A DNA stretch of 64,000 nt from Psychromonas sp. (lineage in GTDB: Bacteria > Pseudomonadota > Gammaproteobacteria > Enterobacterales > Psychromonadaceae): NCBI GenBank assembly GCA_013619145.1, contig JABXKR010000294.1, forward strand, positions 1-64,000, in the 5' to 3' direction. The notes under the pieces are model-generated. The model was not told the DNA's origin. It made no database searches and saw only the letters and a program-made list of their open reading frames with translations. This document shows, piece after piece, positions 29,999 to 40,088 of the stretch (the stretch's first letter is position 1; each line of letters starts with the position of its first letter). Made by a program: the position numbers and the translations under genes.

Positions 29999-30323
29999 TA
30001 CCCATGATACTTCAAGATGCGAAGTCAGCAAGGCAAAATGTGCCAAGATGCTAGGCATAAAATTGAAGTATAGTTATTCTACATAGAGATTTTATAACAA
30101 CGCAGATTGGTGCCGCTTGCCTTGCCCTACGGGGTGCTAGCTCGAAAACCAGTCCCGCGTTGCAACAATCGAAAAGGGAGCACCCTTTAAGGATTAAAGT
30201 CTTTATTTTAATCCTACCGATAGAGGATTAACGTAGTTAATCGCTCGAAAGGCCCTCATGTTGCTCCTTGTTCTGGTATTCGAGCTAGTGCCTGACAAAG
30301 CATCTTGAGGTAACATGGGTATA
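29997..30323 (-). repeat. dispersed intergenic repeat, copy 3 (inverted relative to copies 1 and 2, longest)
   Basis: TATACCCATGATACTTCAAGATGC...GCATCTTGAGGTAACATGGGTATA; contains blocks present separately in copies 1 and 2. Confidence 0.8.
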
Positions 30324-30386
30324 TACTTTTAAAGTCGTCAAACTGGCTTTACTATTATTAGCAATAATTTAAAAAAAAGGTCGCAA

Positions 30387-32531
30387 ATGTCAATATTTCA
30401 AACTCTTAAAGATTCCATTCAATCTTACCTTGCCCCTGAGCAGTGTGAGTTTATTGAACGAGCCTACGAGTTTGCTTATAGCGCACACGAAGGCGTTACA
30501 CGCGTCAGTGGCGAACCTTATATTACCCACCCTGTTGCCGTTGCTGAAATTCTGGCAGAGATGAAACTTGATGATGAAGCTATTGCGGCTGCGCTATTAC
30601 ATGATGTGATCGAAGATACAGAGATAACATATCAAGAAATCTCTGATGCCTTTAACCCCAGCGTGGCAGACTTAGTTGAAGGAGTGACTAAATTAGATAA
30701 GGTTAACTTCGAAAATAGGGAACAAGCACAAGCGGAAAATATTCGTAAAATGCTAATTGCGATGTCCAAAGATTTCCGCGTAATGCTTATAAAACTAGCC
30801 GATCGCGTACATAATATGCGCACATTAGACTCGCTGCGACTTGATAAACGTCAACGTATCGCCCGGGAAACCTTTGAAATATTTACCCCGATAGCAGATC
30901 GGTTAGGCCTCCACCACCTCAAAAATGAGCTGGAGAAACTCGCTTTTAAAGCACAAAACTCAGCACGCTATTACGTATTACAAGAGGCGATTAGCAAAGC
31001 TCGTGGTAACAGAAAAGATTTTATTCAGAGTATTTGTAATGAAATTTCCGCAAAATTAGACTGCATTTCAATTGACGCAAAAGTGATAGGACGCGAAAAA
31101 CATCTTTATAGTTTATACCAAAAAATGCGCAAAAAGGGTTGTCAGTTCCATGATGTGATGGATGTGTATGCCTTTCGTATCATAGTTAAAGATCTCGACA
31201 CCTGTTATCGTGTATTAGGACAGATGCATCACCTCTATCAGCCTAAACTTGAGTACTTTAAAGATTACATTGCAATCCCCAAAGCCAATAGCTACCAATC
31301 GCTGCATACCACTTTAATCACCCAGCATGGTGTCAATATCGAAATTCAAATCCGTACTGAAGATATGGATGCAGTAGCAAAACAAGGAATTGCTGCACAT
31401 TGGAGTTACAAAGAGGGTAAAGGAAACTCCAAGATTACCGCGCAACTACAAACTCGCAACTGGTTCCAAGGGCTTTCTGAGCAAGAAGCGGATACAAGCA
31501 ACTCCTTGGTGCTGTTAGAAAATATCAAACAAGAGTTGGGTAATAATGAAATCCATGTATTAACCCCGCAAGGTAAAATTATTGTTTTACCTGCCCATGC
31601 AACCCCTGTTGATTTTGCCTATGCATTACATACTAAAGTAGGACATCGCTGCATAAGTGCCACTGTGGATAAAGAGTTTGCACTGCTCAGTGATAAACTT
31701 GAAAGTGGTCAAACAATTAAGATTATCACCTCTGATCAACCTCACCCCCGCGCCGACTGGTTAAACTTTGTCGCCACTCATAAGGCACGGAACAGTATTC
31801 GCCAATACCTCAAACAACAACCCAAAGAGTTTACTATTCCAGAGGGAAGGCGTTTATTAAAACAGGCATTAAATAAAACTAATTTAACCGAGATTCAACA
31901 AGATAATATCGACAAGGTAATTGCAGACCATCACCTCGAAGATTTTAACGCCTTATTACATGAAATAGGCAGCGGCAAATTATTAAGCATTGTAATTGCC
32001 CGTCGTTTACGTGGTAATGCAGATGAGTTAACGGAATCAGAGCTAAAACAGCAAAACCGTCAAAGTGCCATCAAAGGTACGGAAGATATAATGCTCTCTT
32101 ACGCTAACTGCTGTAAACCTTTACCTGGAGATCCGATTGTTGCACATACGAGTCCGGGTAAAGGCTTGGTTGTACATATCAAACAGTGCCACAATGTAAG
32201 TGGTTTTGAAAATGAGCTCGATAAATATATCCCCGTTGAATGGGATATGAACTTTATGAATCAATATGAATATTCTAGCGATCTCAATATCACCATGGTT
32301 AACCATAAAGCAGGACTAGCGAAACTGTTTAATATCATAGCCAAAAGTAATGCTAATGTAATGAATCTACAAACCACAGAATTACCTGATCATGTTTATT
32401 CAATTAATTTAACTCTAACCGTTATCAACCGAATACACTTATCTCGCGTGATGCGTCAAATTAAAAAGCTATCTAACGTTAAAAGTGTCAAACGCAGTAA
32501 CAAAAAGAAATTTATAAGAGAGGAGCACTAA
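30387..32531 (+). CDS. spoT: bifunctional (p)ppGpp synthetase/hydrolase SpoT
   Basis: HD domain (ITHPVAVAEILAEM, ALLHDVIEDT), RelA/SpoT domain, TGS and ACT regions. Confidence 0.95.
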   Translation: MSIFQTLKDSIQSYLAPEQCEFIERAYEFAYSAHEGVTRVSGEPYITHPVAVAEILAEMKLDDEAIAAALLHDVIEDTEITYQEISDAFNPSVADLVEGVTKLDKVNFENREQAQAENIRKMLIAMSKDFRVMLIKLADRVHNMRTLDSLRLDKRQRIARETFEIFTPIADRLGLHHLKNELEKLAFKAQNSARYYVLQEAISKARGNRKDFIQSICNEISAKLDCISIDAKVIGREKHLYSLYQKMRKKGCQFHDVMDVYAFRIIVKDLDTCYRVLGQMHHLYQPKLEYFKDYIAIPKANSYQSLHTTLITQHGVNIEIQIRTEDMDAVAKQGIAAHWSYKEGKGNSKITAQLQTRNWFQGLSEQEADTSNSLVLLENIKQELGNNEIHVLTPQGKIIVLPAHATPVDFAYALHTKVGHRCISATVDKEFALLSDKLESGQTIKIITSDQPHPRADWLNFVATHKARNSIRQYLKQQPKEFTIPEGRRLLKQALNKTNLTEIQQDNIDKVIADHHLEDFNALLHEIGSGKLLSIVIARRLRGNADELTESELKQQNRQSAIKGTEDIMLSYANCCKPLPGDPIVAHTSPGKGLVVHIKQCHNVSGFENELDKYIPVEWDMNFMNQYEYSSDLNITMVNHKAGLAKLFNIIAKSNANVMNLQTTELPDHVYSINLTLTVINRIHLSRVMRQIKKLSNVKSVKRSNKKKFIREEH

Positions 32532-32966
32532 ATGAAATTTATCAAAATTATACCGGTCTTATTAACTGCACTATTTTTATTTTCTTGTAGCGCTGAAACA
32601 GCTAGCAATATTGAACCTGCAATCAAAAAAATTGAACTGGCACAAATTCAACAACAATGGGTTTTAGTCGCTATTGACGGGCAACCAATAGATACAAAAA
32701 TCAGTAGTACGTTAACGGTTGAAGCACCAGCAAAAGCAACCGGTAACCTTGCCTGCAACTATTTTTTTGGTACGCTTGAGCTGCAAAATAACCAGTTAAG
32801 AATAGATAAAATGGGTACTACACGTAAAATGTGCCAAGACCAAGTGAATGATATTGAAACGATTGTTTCTACTATTTTAGCTGACTGGTCAGAGGTTTTA
32901 TTAAATGGTAATAAACTAACTCTAATTGGTAAGGCCCATAGGCTAAACTACAAAATTAAGCAGTAA
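32532..32966 (+). CDS. META-domain (HslJ-like) lipoprotein
   Basis: Lipobox LFSC; QWVLVAIDGQPI, GNLACNYFFG. Confidence 0.75.
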   Translation: MKFIKIIPVLLTALFLFSCSAETASNIEPAIKKIELAQIQQQWVLVAIDGQPIDTKISSTLTVEAPAKATGNLACNYFFGTLELQNNQLRIDKMGTTRKMCQDQVNDIETIVSTILADWSEVLLNGNKLTLIGKAHRLNYKIKQ

Positions 32967-32990
32967 TACCTCTGTTTCAAGAACGTAATA

Positions 32991-34462
32991 TCATCCCGAT
33001 TGCGTTCTTGCCAACCCCACTAATCGGGCAAATAATCGTTTCAGTAAAGGCGGAATAGAATCCGCACCACGCTCTTCAACAGCACTGGCAATAGCTAACC
33101 CTAATCCTGGTTTTGAGTATTTATGTACCGCTTTATCGATAATTTTACTCACCGCAAACCGTGCCAAATCTTTTTCCGTATAATTGGCTGCTTCAAGATA
33201 AATATCTGCAAATCCATTTTCAAAAAATAGATGCTCAATATCTAATGCGGGTAAAATTGAAAGGCGATTAGCCAAAAAATCTTTACCTAATAACATATCC
33301 TCAACTCGTGTTGCATATTTTTGCCCGGCAGCATCTCCATCCGTTAATACATGCCACTCAATATGAAGATCCTGAGCGAGTTTAATTAGAGGATCAAGCC
33401 CACATTGAGCAAACTCGATAATCTGTACACCTTCCACCACGAAATGATAACCACAATAACGCGCGAGCTCTGTTAATAACCAGGTTTCAGTTTCCCCTTC
33501 GACCAGTAGCCATGAGCGAGCAAATAGACTGTGCGGACGATTCATGCGCACATGAAAGGCAATTCTCCGTAAATCATTACCTGAAAAGTGCTCTGCATTT
33601 AACGAGTAACTTTTGGTTAAGTCAGCATGCCGCACTAAACGCTGAATTCTGCTTAAAGGAAAAAAAGAGAGCAGCTGACTGGAGTTGGTACTGACCAACT
33701 TTTGCATCGGCAGTAATGAAAAAAAGCGCCAGGTAATCGCTAAATTAACTGGATGTAAATTATTTTCAGGCTCTTCAAGCAATAATATAGGGCTCGCCCC
33801 GCGCCGTAACAGGTGCTCTCCCCGCACTTCCAAGAACTCTCCAAATAATAGTAGCAACATCGCCCGATCACTTTTATGCCCGGTTTTTAATAGATCATTA
33901 AAACGGGTTAATGCCTGAAGAGAAAAAGGTCTTTGGGTATGAATATCATGTTCAAAATCAACCCGAGGGTAATTAAATATGCCGTAACGTTTAAACAGGT
34001 AATGATCAAAAAGATAACTTAATGCTTCATACCCCCTGCTCATCTCATATTCAGATAACTGCTGCGAAGAGCTAATCAAGCGTTTAAAAATTCGCTTTAT
34101 TCTTGCTTCACAACGCTCTCGTTTGCTGTAAGCCTCAGGTGACTCAACTTCATCCATTTTTGTAATATTGCTACCCATGCGTAAAACTGGCGCTGCTGAG
34201 ACTCTCCACTCCACTGCTCTTTAAAAGTAAAAACAAGGTGAATCAGCTTGTTAGTACTAATTTCAGGGTTTGGTGGTTGGTGAAAATCACTACTGGTAAA
34301 TTTATAAGTTTTACGTGTGCCAGAGAAAAAAAGTGATAAGGCATCAAAAAGGCTCGACTTCCCCCAACTATTTTCACCGAGAAAAGCACTCAACTCTTTA
34401 ACATGGATCGACAAACGATTAATACCGCGAAATCCGACTACTTCAATCTGATCTAATAGCAT
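32991..34462 (-). pseudogene. OLD-family/YbjD-like ATPase-TOPRIM nuclease with internal deletion and frameshift
   Basis: N-terminal part 34097-34462 has Walker A GENSWGKSS; C-terminal part 32991-34214 has LLVEGETETWLL TOPRIM; the parts are in different frames and the linker region is missing. Confidence 0.75.
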
Positions 34463-34491
34463 CGTTTCCCCTTAAAAAAAGTGGCCTTACT

Positions 34492-34587
34492 ATTAAAAAT
34501 ATCAGAAGTAAGTAAGAAGACAAGCTAGGCCAATTTATTATTGAAAATATCAGAAGTAGGTAAGAAGACAAGTTAGGCGAATTTATT
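34492..34587. repeat. 48-bp tandem repeat x2
   Basis: ATTAAAAATATCAGAAGTAAGTAAGAAGACAAGCTAGGCCAATTTATT followed by a copy differing at a few positions. Confidence 0.85.
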
Positions 34588-34849
34588 ATTGAAAACAGGA
34601 TCTACAGCAAGATCTTAAAAACTTTTGTTTTTATCAAAATAACATCGACGACAAATAATAAATTGATACTACACTGTACCTACAAAATAATTCCATACAT
34701 AAAAAATGGTTAACCTTCAATAGCAATAAATTGATAAATGTAAAATTACTTTGCAATCACAAAACAAAAAAAATGGATGAATTAAAAATAATCGATGCAA
34801 CTCTAAAGCGAGTTCCATTTTCATTTATTTAAAACATAGGAGGCTGAAA

Positions 34850-35209
34850 ATGTGTGATATACATGCACTTAATATTTTACCAAGTCAGGCGGCTATTGAT
34901 TCAATTGCAACTTATCGTTCAGAATTTGACAAAGACTCATTTGATTACACACAATTATTAAACAAACTGAAAAAAGCCTTTTATGAACTCAATTTTATGT
35001 GCAAGCACGATAATGCAGATTGGATGCGCGAAAGAGGCCATGATTACTTAAGCAACCCCAAATTATTTGGCCACGCACCATTGACCTATCTTTGTGCTTT
35101 TTTGGGTGAAATATTTAAAACATATGATCTGCCTGAACTGCTAGAAAAAGTAACACCACAAATTTTAAAGTGCGCGTTAACACGACTCGAAGAATTTAAA
35201 TTACATTAA
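34850..35209 (+). CDS. hypothetical protein, paralogue A of tandem pair
   Basis: RBS AGGAGG upstream; shares NPKLF..APLTY.CAFLGE with 35539-35838. Confidence 0.75.
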   Translation: MCDIHALNILPSQAAIDSIATYRSEFDKDSFDYTQLLNKLKKAFYELNFMCKHDNADWMRERGHDYLSNPKLFGHAPLTYLCAFLGEIFKTYDLPELLEKVTPQILKCALTRLEEFKLH

Positions 35210-35225
35210 TACACTGCTTTTAACA

Positions 35226-35250
35226 GTAAAGGCTAACGTCAGTTAGCCTT
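35226..35250 (+). terminator. intrinsic terminator
   Basis: AAAGGCTAACgtcaGTTAGCCTTTTTT. Confidence 0.75.
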
Positions 35251-35538
35251 TTTTATCTGCAAACGATTTGCGCCTAGATCTAACCAACACTTCCCTTGGG
35301 TAAACTTTACACAAACTTTACAATTCGCAAGCCATTCTCCTGTTGCTTTGATTTAATTTTAATATATTATATTTTCTTTATTCCTTTATAAGTTAGTGCA
35401 AAATAGTTTGCATATTTACTTAAGGAAAGAGATAACCTAAGCCAAATTAGAATGGCAAAGCAATAGCAATAAAATGCCCGCGCAACAAGGATGTGAACGT
35501 TTCTCTGTTTCTCTCTCAAAAGTACAGGATTCTTAATT

Positions 35539-35838
35539 ATGAATAATATTCACAACCTAACAATTTTACCAAAGCAACAAGCCATCAATTCAGTGGCCGC
35601 ACTCAGCCAAGATTTCAACTCCTACTCCACTGATTTATCTGCATTATTAACAAAACTAAAAGAGACTATTTTAGAGTCAAAATTTATGTTTGGTCAAAAT
35701 AATTCTGCTTGGATGTCAAAACGCGGCCGTGATTTTTTAGCAAATCCAAAATTATTTGCTTACGCACCATTAACTTATATATGCGCATTTTTAGGGGAGT
35801 TATTTAATAACTTTGAAATTAAGGACACGATTAAATGA
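35539..35838 (+). CDS. hypothetical protein, paralogue B of tandem pair
   Basis: Aligns along its whole length with 34850-35209 but is shorter at the C-terminus. Confidence 0.75.
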   Translation: MNNIHNLTILPKQQAINSVAALSQDFNSYSTDLSALLTKLKETILESKFMFGQNNSAWMSKRGRDFLANPKLFAYAPLTYICAFLGELFNNFEIKDTIK

Positions 35839-35904
35839 TTTCAAGTTACACTAAGCAAGCGCTCTTCCAGCAGTAAAAGTTAAAAAGCTTTATAGAAATT
35901 TGAT

Positions 35905-37716
35905 TTACAGCGATTGTGAATATTCATTGATAATCGCCAAAAATTCAGCACCATATTTATCTAGCTTAATATGCCCTACGCCACTAATATTCAGAAATTC
36001 AGCATCCGTTAGTGGCAAAATCTCACTCATTTCAGAAAGTGAAACATCACTGAAAATAATATAAGGCGGTAAATCTTCACGATCAGCAATCTGTTTACGC
36101 AACTGTCGTAAACGTGCAAACAGCTTATTGTCTGATACGCTAGATAACACACCACGTTTCTTTTTCGCTTTAACCATTTTCAAACGCGGTACAGCTAAGT
36201 GCAAGGTTTGCTCAGACCTTAAAATTGGACGAGAGGCCTGTGTCAACTGTAACGCCGAACCGCGTGTTAAGTTCTGCATCAACAAACCACAATGAATTAA
36301 CTGCCGTAAAAGACTTAACCAGTGCTCGGCAGAGTGCTCTTTACCAAGCCCAAAAGTGGACAATTTATCGTGCCCTAAGCTTTTGATACGTGCGGTTTGC
36401 GCCCCTTTTAATACATCAACAACATGACCCATGCCAAAGTGCTGCCCTGTACGATAAACACACGATAGAATTTTTTGTGCATCTTCAGTCGCATCATAAC
36501 TTTTCGGCGGATCTAAACAAATATCACAGTTACCGCATGCTTTATGGCTGTATTCACCAAAGTAATTAAGTAATACCTGACGACGACAAGTTTGCGCTTC
36601 GGCAAATGCGACCATGGTATTAAGCTTATGCAGCTCAATACGAAGTTGCTCTTCATTTTCGTTTTTTTCTAGCAAACCTCGAATTTTTGCAGGATCAGCA
36701 GGATCGTAAAAAAGCATCGCTTGTGCGGGCAAACCGTCCCGCCCCGCACGTCCCGTTTCTTGATAATAGGACTCAATATTTTTAGGTATCTCATAATGAA
36801 CCACAAAACGAACATTGGGTTTATCGATCCCCATACCAAATGCCACCGTCGCGACCACGATATCAACTTCATCTTTAATAAATAGATCTTGCACCGCTTG
36901 GCGTTCTTCAAGTGGCAACCCCGCATGATAACAACGCGCTTTTAAGCCCTTGCCAATTAATTTCTGACTTAACTCTTCAGTGCGCCGGCGACTGGTACAA
37001 TAAATAATACCACTTTCATTTTTATGCTCTGCGAGATAATTAAACAGTTGAATCAAAGGCCTATATTTTTCAATCAGCAAATATTCAATATTTGGACGGT
37101 CAAAACTATGGATAGCAACAAGCGGATCATTAAACTGTAAACGAGCCAGAATATCTCGTTGCGTTGCATGATCAGCAGTGGCAGTTAAAGCCACTAAGGG
37201 GATATTAGGAAAGCGCTGCTTTAATTGTCCAAGTAATGCATATTCAGGGCGAAAATCATGCCCCCACTGTGAGATACAATGTGCTTCATCAATCGCAAAC
37301 AAGTTAATCGGTAAATTTTCTAAACGTTGAATAAAATCAGGACGTAATAAACGCTCCGGGGCAATATAAACAATTTTCAATAAGCCCGTATGCATCTCGT
37401 TAATAATTTGATTTTGCTGGGCATAAGAGAGGCTGGAGTTAAGATAAGCCGCAGCAACACCACAAGCTCGCAGTGTATCTACCTGGTCTTTCATTAATGA
37501 AATTAGAGGGGAGATAACAAAACAGATGCCTGAACGCACTAATGCCGGAATTTGAAAACAGAGGCTTTTACCGCCACCTGTTGGCATAACCACTAAAGCA
37601 TCATTACCTGCACACAGGTGGTTGATGACCTGCTCTTGCCCTTCTCGAAATGTAGTGTAACCAAACACATCAAGCAAAAGCTGTTGCGCACTGTTGGAAG
37701 GTTGTTGATTGACCAT
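35905..37716 (-). CDS. recQ: ATP-dependent DNA helicase RecQ
   Basis: MPTGGGKSLCFQIP, DEAHCISQWGHDFRPEY, GRAGRDG, zinc-binding and HRDC domains. Confidence 0.97.
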   Translation of the reverse strand: MVNQQPSNSAQQLLLDVFGYTTFREGQEQVINHLCAGNDALVVMPTGGGKSLCFQIPALVRSGICFVISPLISLMKDQVDTLRACGVAAAYLNSSLSYAQQNQIINEMHTGLLKIVYIAPERLLRPDFIQRLENLPINLFAIDEAHCISQWGHDFRPEYALLGQLKQRFPNIPLVALTATADHATQRDILARLQFNDPLVAIHSFDRPNIEYLLIEKYRPLIQLFNYLAEHKNESGIIYCTSRRRTEELSQKLIGKGLKARCYHAGLPLEERQAVQDLFIKDEVDIVVATVAFGMGIDKPNVRFVVHYEIPKNIESYYQETGRAGRDGLPAQAMLFYDPADPAKIRGLLEKNENEEQLRIELHKLNTMVAFAEAQTCRRQVLLNYFGEYSHKACGNCDICLDPPKSYDATEDAQKILSCVYRTGQHFGMGHVVDVLKGAQTARIKSLGHDKLSTFGLGKEHSAEHWLSLLRQLIHCGLLMQNLTRGSALQLTQASRPILRSEQTLHLAVPRLKMVKAKKKRGVLSSVSDNKLFARLRQLRKQIADREDLPPYIIFSDVSLSEMSEILPLTDAEFLNISGVGHIKLDKYGAEFLAIINEYSQSL

Positions 37717-37780
37717 GCTGGTGCCTGAATTTAGATATTCTAAAACCGCTATTGTAATTCAGGCGGCTAAAAAAATCAGC

Positions 37781-38049
37781 TTAATAAACAATACAATTTC
37801 GACCGCTCTCTTTGGCTTTGTAAAGTTGCTTATCTGCCATGCTAATATGCCAATCCATACTTTGTGTCACATCAAAAGCAGATAAACCAGCACTGATGGT
37901 TAATCCCGTAGTAGTTAATTTGTTTAAAGCAGGATTGTTTTGTACCAATAAGCGTAAACGTTCAGCTGTTTTGGCTGCCGCTAATAAGTTTGTGTCAGGC
38001 AATAAAACAATAAATTCTTCGCCTCCCCAACGTGCAATAACATCCGTTG
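37781..38049 (-). pseudogene. C-terminal fragment of a GGDEF diguanylate cyclase
   Basis: TTDVIARWGGEEFIVLLPDTNLLAAAKTAERLR...SMADKQLYKAKESGRN; stop codon immediately upstream, N-terminal half missing. Confidence 0.8.
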
Positions 38050-38092
38050 TTTAAAATACATTTGATTATCTATTTATTTATAAAACAAAAGC

Positions 38093-38614
38093 TTATAAGG
38101 CAGAAAAATCTTTACTAAAGAGTTCCACTTTTGACCAATCAGTTAATTCAATATCTTCTTTTGTATCTGTACTACCGCCCGTTATTTTCATAATCAACTG
38201 AATGATGAGTGTTTGCCACCAGTTATAACGTGAATATAACAAAGCCCCCGCAAACACGCCTTTTAAACGTGGCTGCCATAAAGACAATTGATCAAACTTG
38301 GTCATATAAGCATTATTTGCCGGGTTTGCCTTTTCTGGTTTACGTGCAGTTAAACAAACTAAAAAGAAAGCATTGGGTAACAGATCAAGTTGTACTTTGT
38401 GCTCATTCACAAAATGTAGTAGATTTTTACGGAAGTTACCATAACGAATCGAAGCACCAATTAGTACTTTATCATATTCACTAAAGTCGATTTCAAAGTG
38501 ATCATCAACATTAAACAGGGAGATCTCCCCCTCTATCAATGCTGTAATTCGTTCAATTATTTTTAATGTTTGCCCATCAACAGATGAGTACAGCACAAGG
38601 GTTTTAGTTGTCAT
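38093..38614 (-). CDS. hemG: menaquinone-dependent protoporphyrinogen IX dehydrogenase (flavodoxin-like)
   Basis: MTTKTLVLYSSVDGQTLKI; gene order with trkH and yigZ; start 38614 preferred to 38704. Confidence 0.9.
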   Translation of the reverse strand: MTTKTLVLYSSVDGQTLKIIERITALIEGEISLFNVDDHFEIDFSEYDKVLIGASIRYGNFRKNLLHFVNEHKVQLDLLPNAFFLVCLTARKPEKANPANNAYMTKFDQLSLWQPRLKGVFAGALLYSRYNWWQTLIIQLIMKITGGSTDTKEDIELTDWSKVELFSKDFSAL

Positions 38615-38616
38615 TT

Positions 38617-40074
38617 TTAATTTTTCCAAAAAACAGGCATAAACAAGACCAATAAAGTAAAGATCTCTAATCGACCGAATAACATGGCAATAATCATAAT
38701 CCACTTAGATATATCACTTACTTCATTAAAATGAAGCGCTACTTCACCAAGGCCTGGTCCTAAATTATTGAGCATAGCAACTGTTGCAGAGAAAGAACTT
38801 AGCTCATCCATACCTGTCATTAATAATGCCAGCATACAGATAACAAAAACCAATGCATAGGTAGAGAAAAATCCCCAAACAGCTTCAATAACCCGATCGG
38901 GTAACGCTTTATTAGCTAATTTTATTTTATAAACGGCTTTGGGATGCACCAATCTTTTTAACTCGCGAAGACCTTGCAAATTAAGTAATAAGACACGTAT
39001 CACTTTCAGTCCGCCCCCCGTCGAGCCTGCACATCCGCCAATAAAACTGGAAATAACTAATAAAACAGGTAAAAACAGCGGCCAATCGGCAAAAGATGTC
39101 GTGGTAAAACCAGCCGTAGTGGAAATAGAAACAGCCTGAAATAATGCCTGTGAAAAAGAGGTTTCTATCGACTCATAAACATGATGGTTCATTAGCGTAA
39201 CAAAACAGATCACAGTTAAAACCACCTGAATAAAAATAAATGCACGTACTTCAGGATCTTGTTTGTAAATATTAAAAGAGAATTTTTTAGCAGAAAAAGC
39301 GCTAAAGTGCAGAGCGTAGTTGACCCCGGATATAATCAGGAAAACAACGGTAATAGTATTAATTGTATTACTGTCAAAATAGCCAATACTTGCATCATGT
39401 GTTGAGAAGCCGCCGATAGAAACCGTTGAAAAGCTATGACAAAGCGCATCAAACAGACTCATACCGGCAAGCCAAAAAGAAAGCATACAGGCAACCGTCA
39501 AACATAAATAAACATACCAAAGAGCTTTGGCAGTTTCGGCAATTCGCGGGGTCATTTTTGAGTCTTTAACAGGTCCGGGTGTTTCCGCACGATACAGCTG
39601 CATACCACCAATGCCTAACATAGGTAAAACAGCAACCGCCAAAACGATAATTCCCATACCACCAAACCACTGTAACATTTGCCGGTAAAAAACAATCGAT
39701 CTTGGTAAATTATCAATATTTTCGATAACAGTGGCACCAGTCGTGGTCAGGCCGGAGAAAGACTCAAAAAACGCAGAAGCGGTGCTCATCTCAATACTTG
39801 AGCTCATTAAGAATGGGATTGCCCCCACGCTGCCAAGCGCAGCCCAAAACAGTACTACTATTAAAAACCCTTCGCGCACTTTTAAATCTTTTTTTAAGCG
39901 TCTATTGGGCATCCATAGCGCAAAGCCAATTAATAAAGTAACCGTGAATGCAGCCAAAAAGTCATTACCACCGCCATCACCATAAAGTGACGCGATAAAC
40001 ACGGGAGGCAACATAGTCAGGCTAAACAACCCGATTAACATACCAACAATTCGAATAATTGAACGAAAAGCCAC
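38617..40074 (-). CDS. trkH: Trk potassium uptake membrane subunit TrkH
   Basis: Selectivity-filter segments SGLTTTGATV, VSIGGFSTHDAS, STTAGFTTTS; GGCAGSTGGGLK. Confidence 0.95.
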   Translation of the reverse strand: MAFRSIIRIVGMLIGLFSLTMLPPVFIASLYGDGGGNDFLAAFTVTLLIGFALWMPNRRLKKDLKVREGFLIVVLFWAALGSVGAIPFLMSSSIEMSTASAFFESFSGLTTTGATVIENIDNLPRSIVFYRQMLQWFGGMGIIVLAVAVLPMLGIGGMQLYRAETPGPVKDSKMTPRIAETAKALWYVYLCLTVACMLSFWLAGMSLFDALCHSFSTVSIGGFSTHDASIGYFDSNTINTITVVFLIISGVNYALHFSAFSAKKFSFNIYKQDPEVRAFIFIQVVLTVICFVTLMNHHVYESIETSFSQALFQAVSISTTAGFTTTSFADWPLFLPVLLVISSFIGGCAGSTGGGLKVIRVLLLNLQGLRELKRLVHPKAVYKIKLANKALPDRVIEAVWGFFSTYALVFVICMLALLMTGMDELSSFSATVAMLNNLGPGLGEVALHFNEVSDISKWIMIIAMLFGRLEIFTLLVLFMPVFWKN

Positions 40075-40088
40075 AGCCTTATCTCTCT

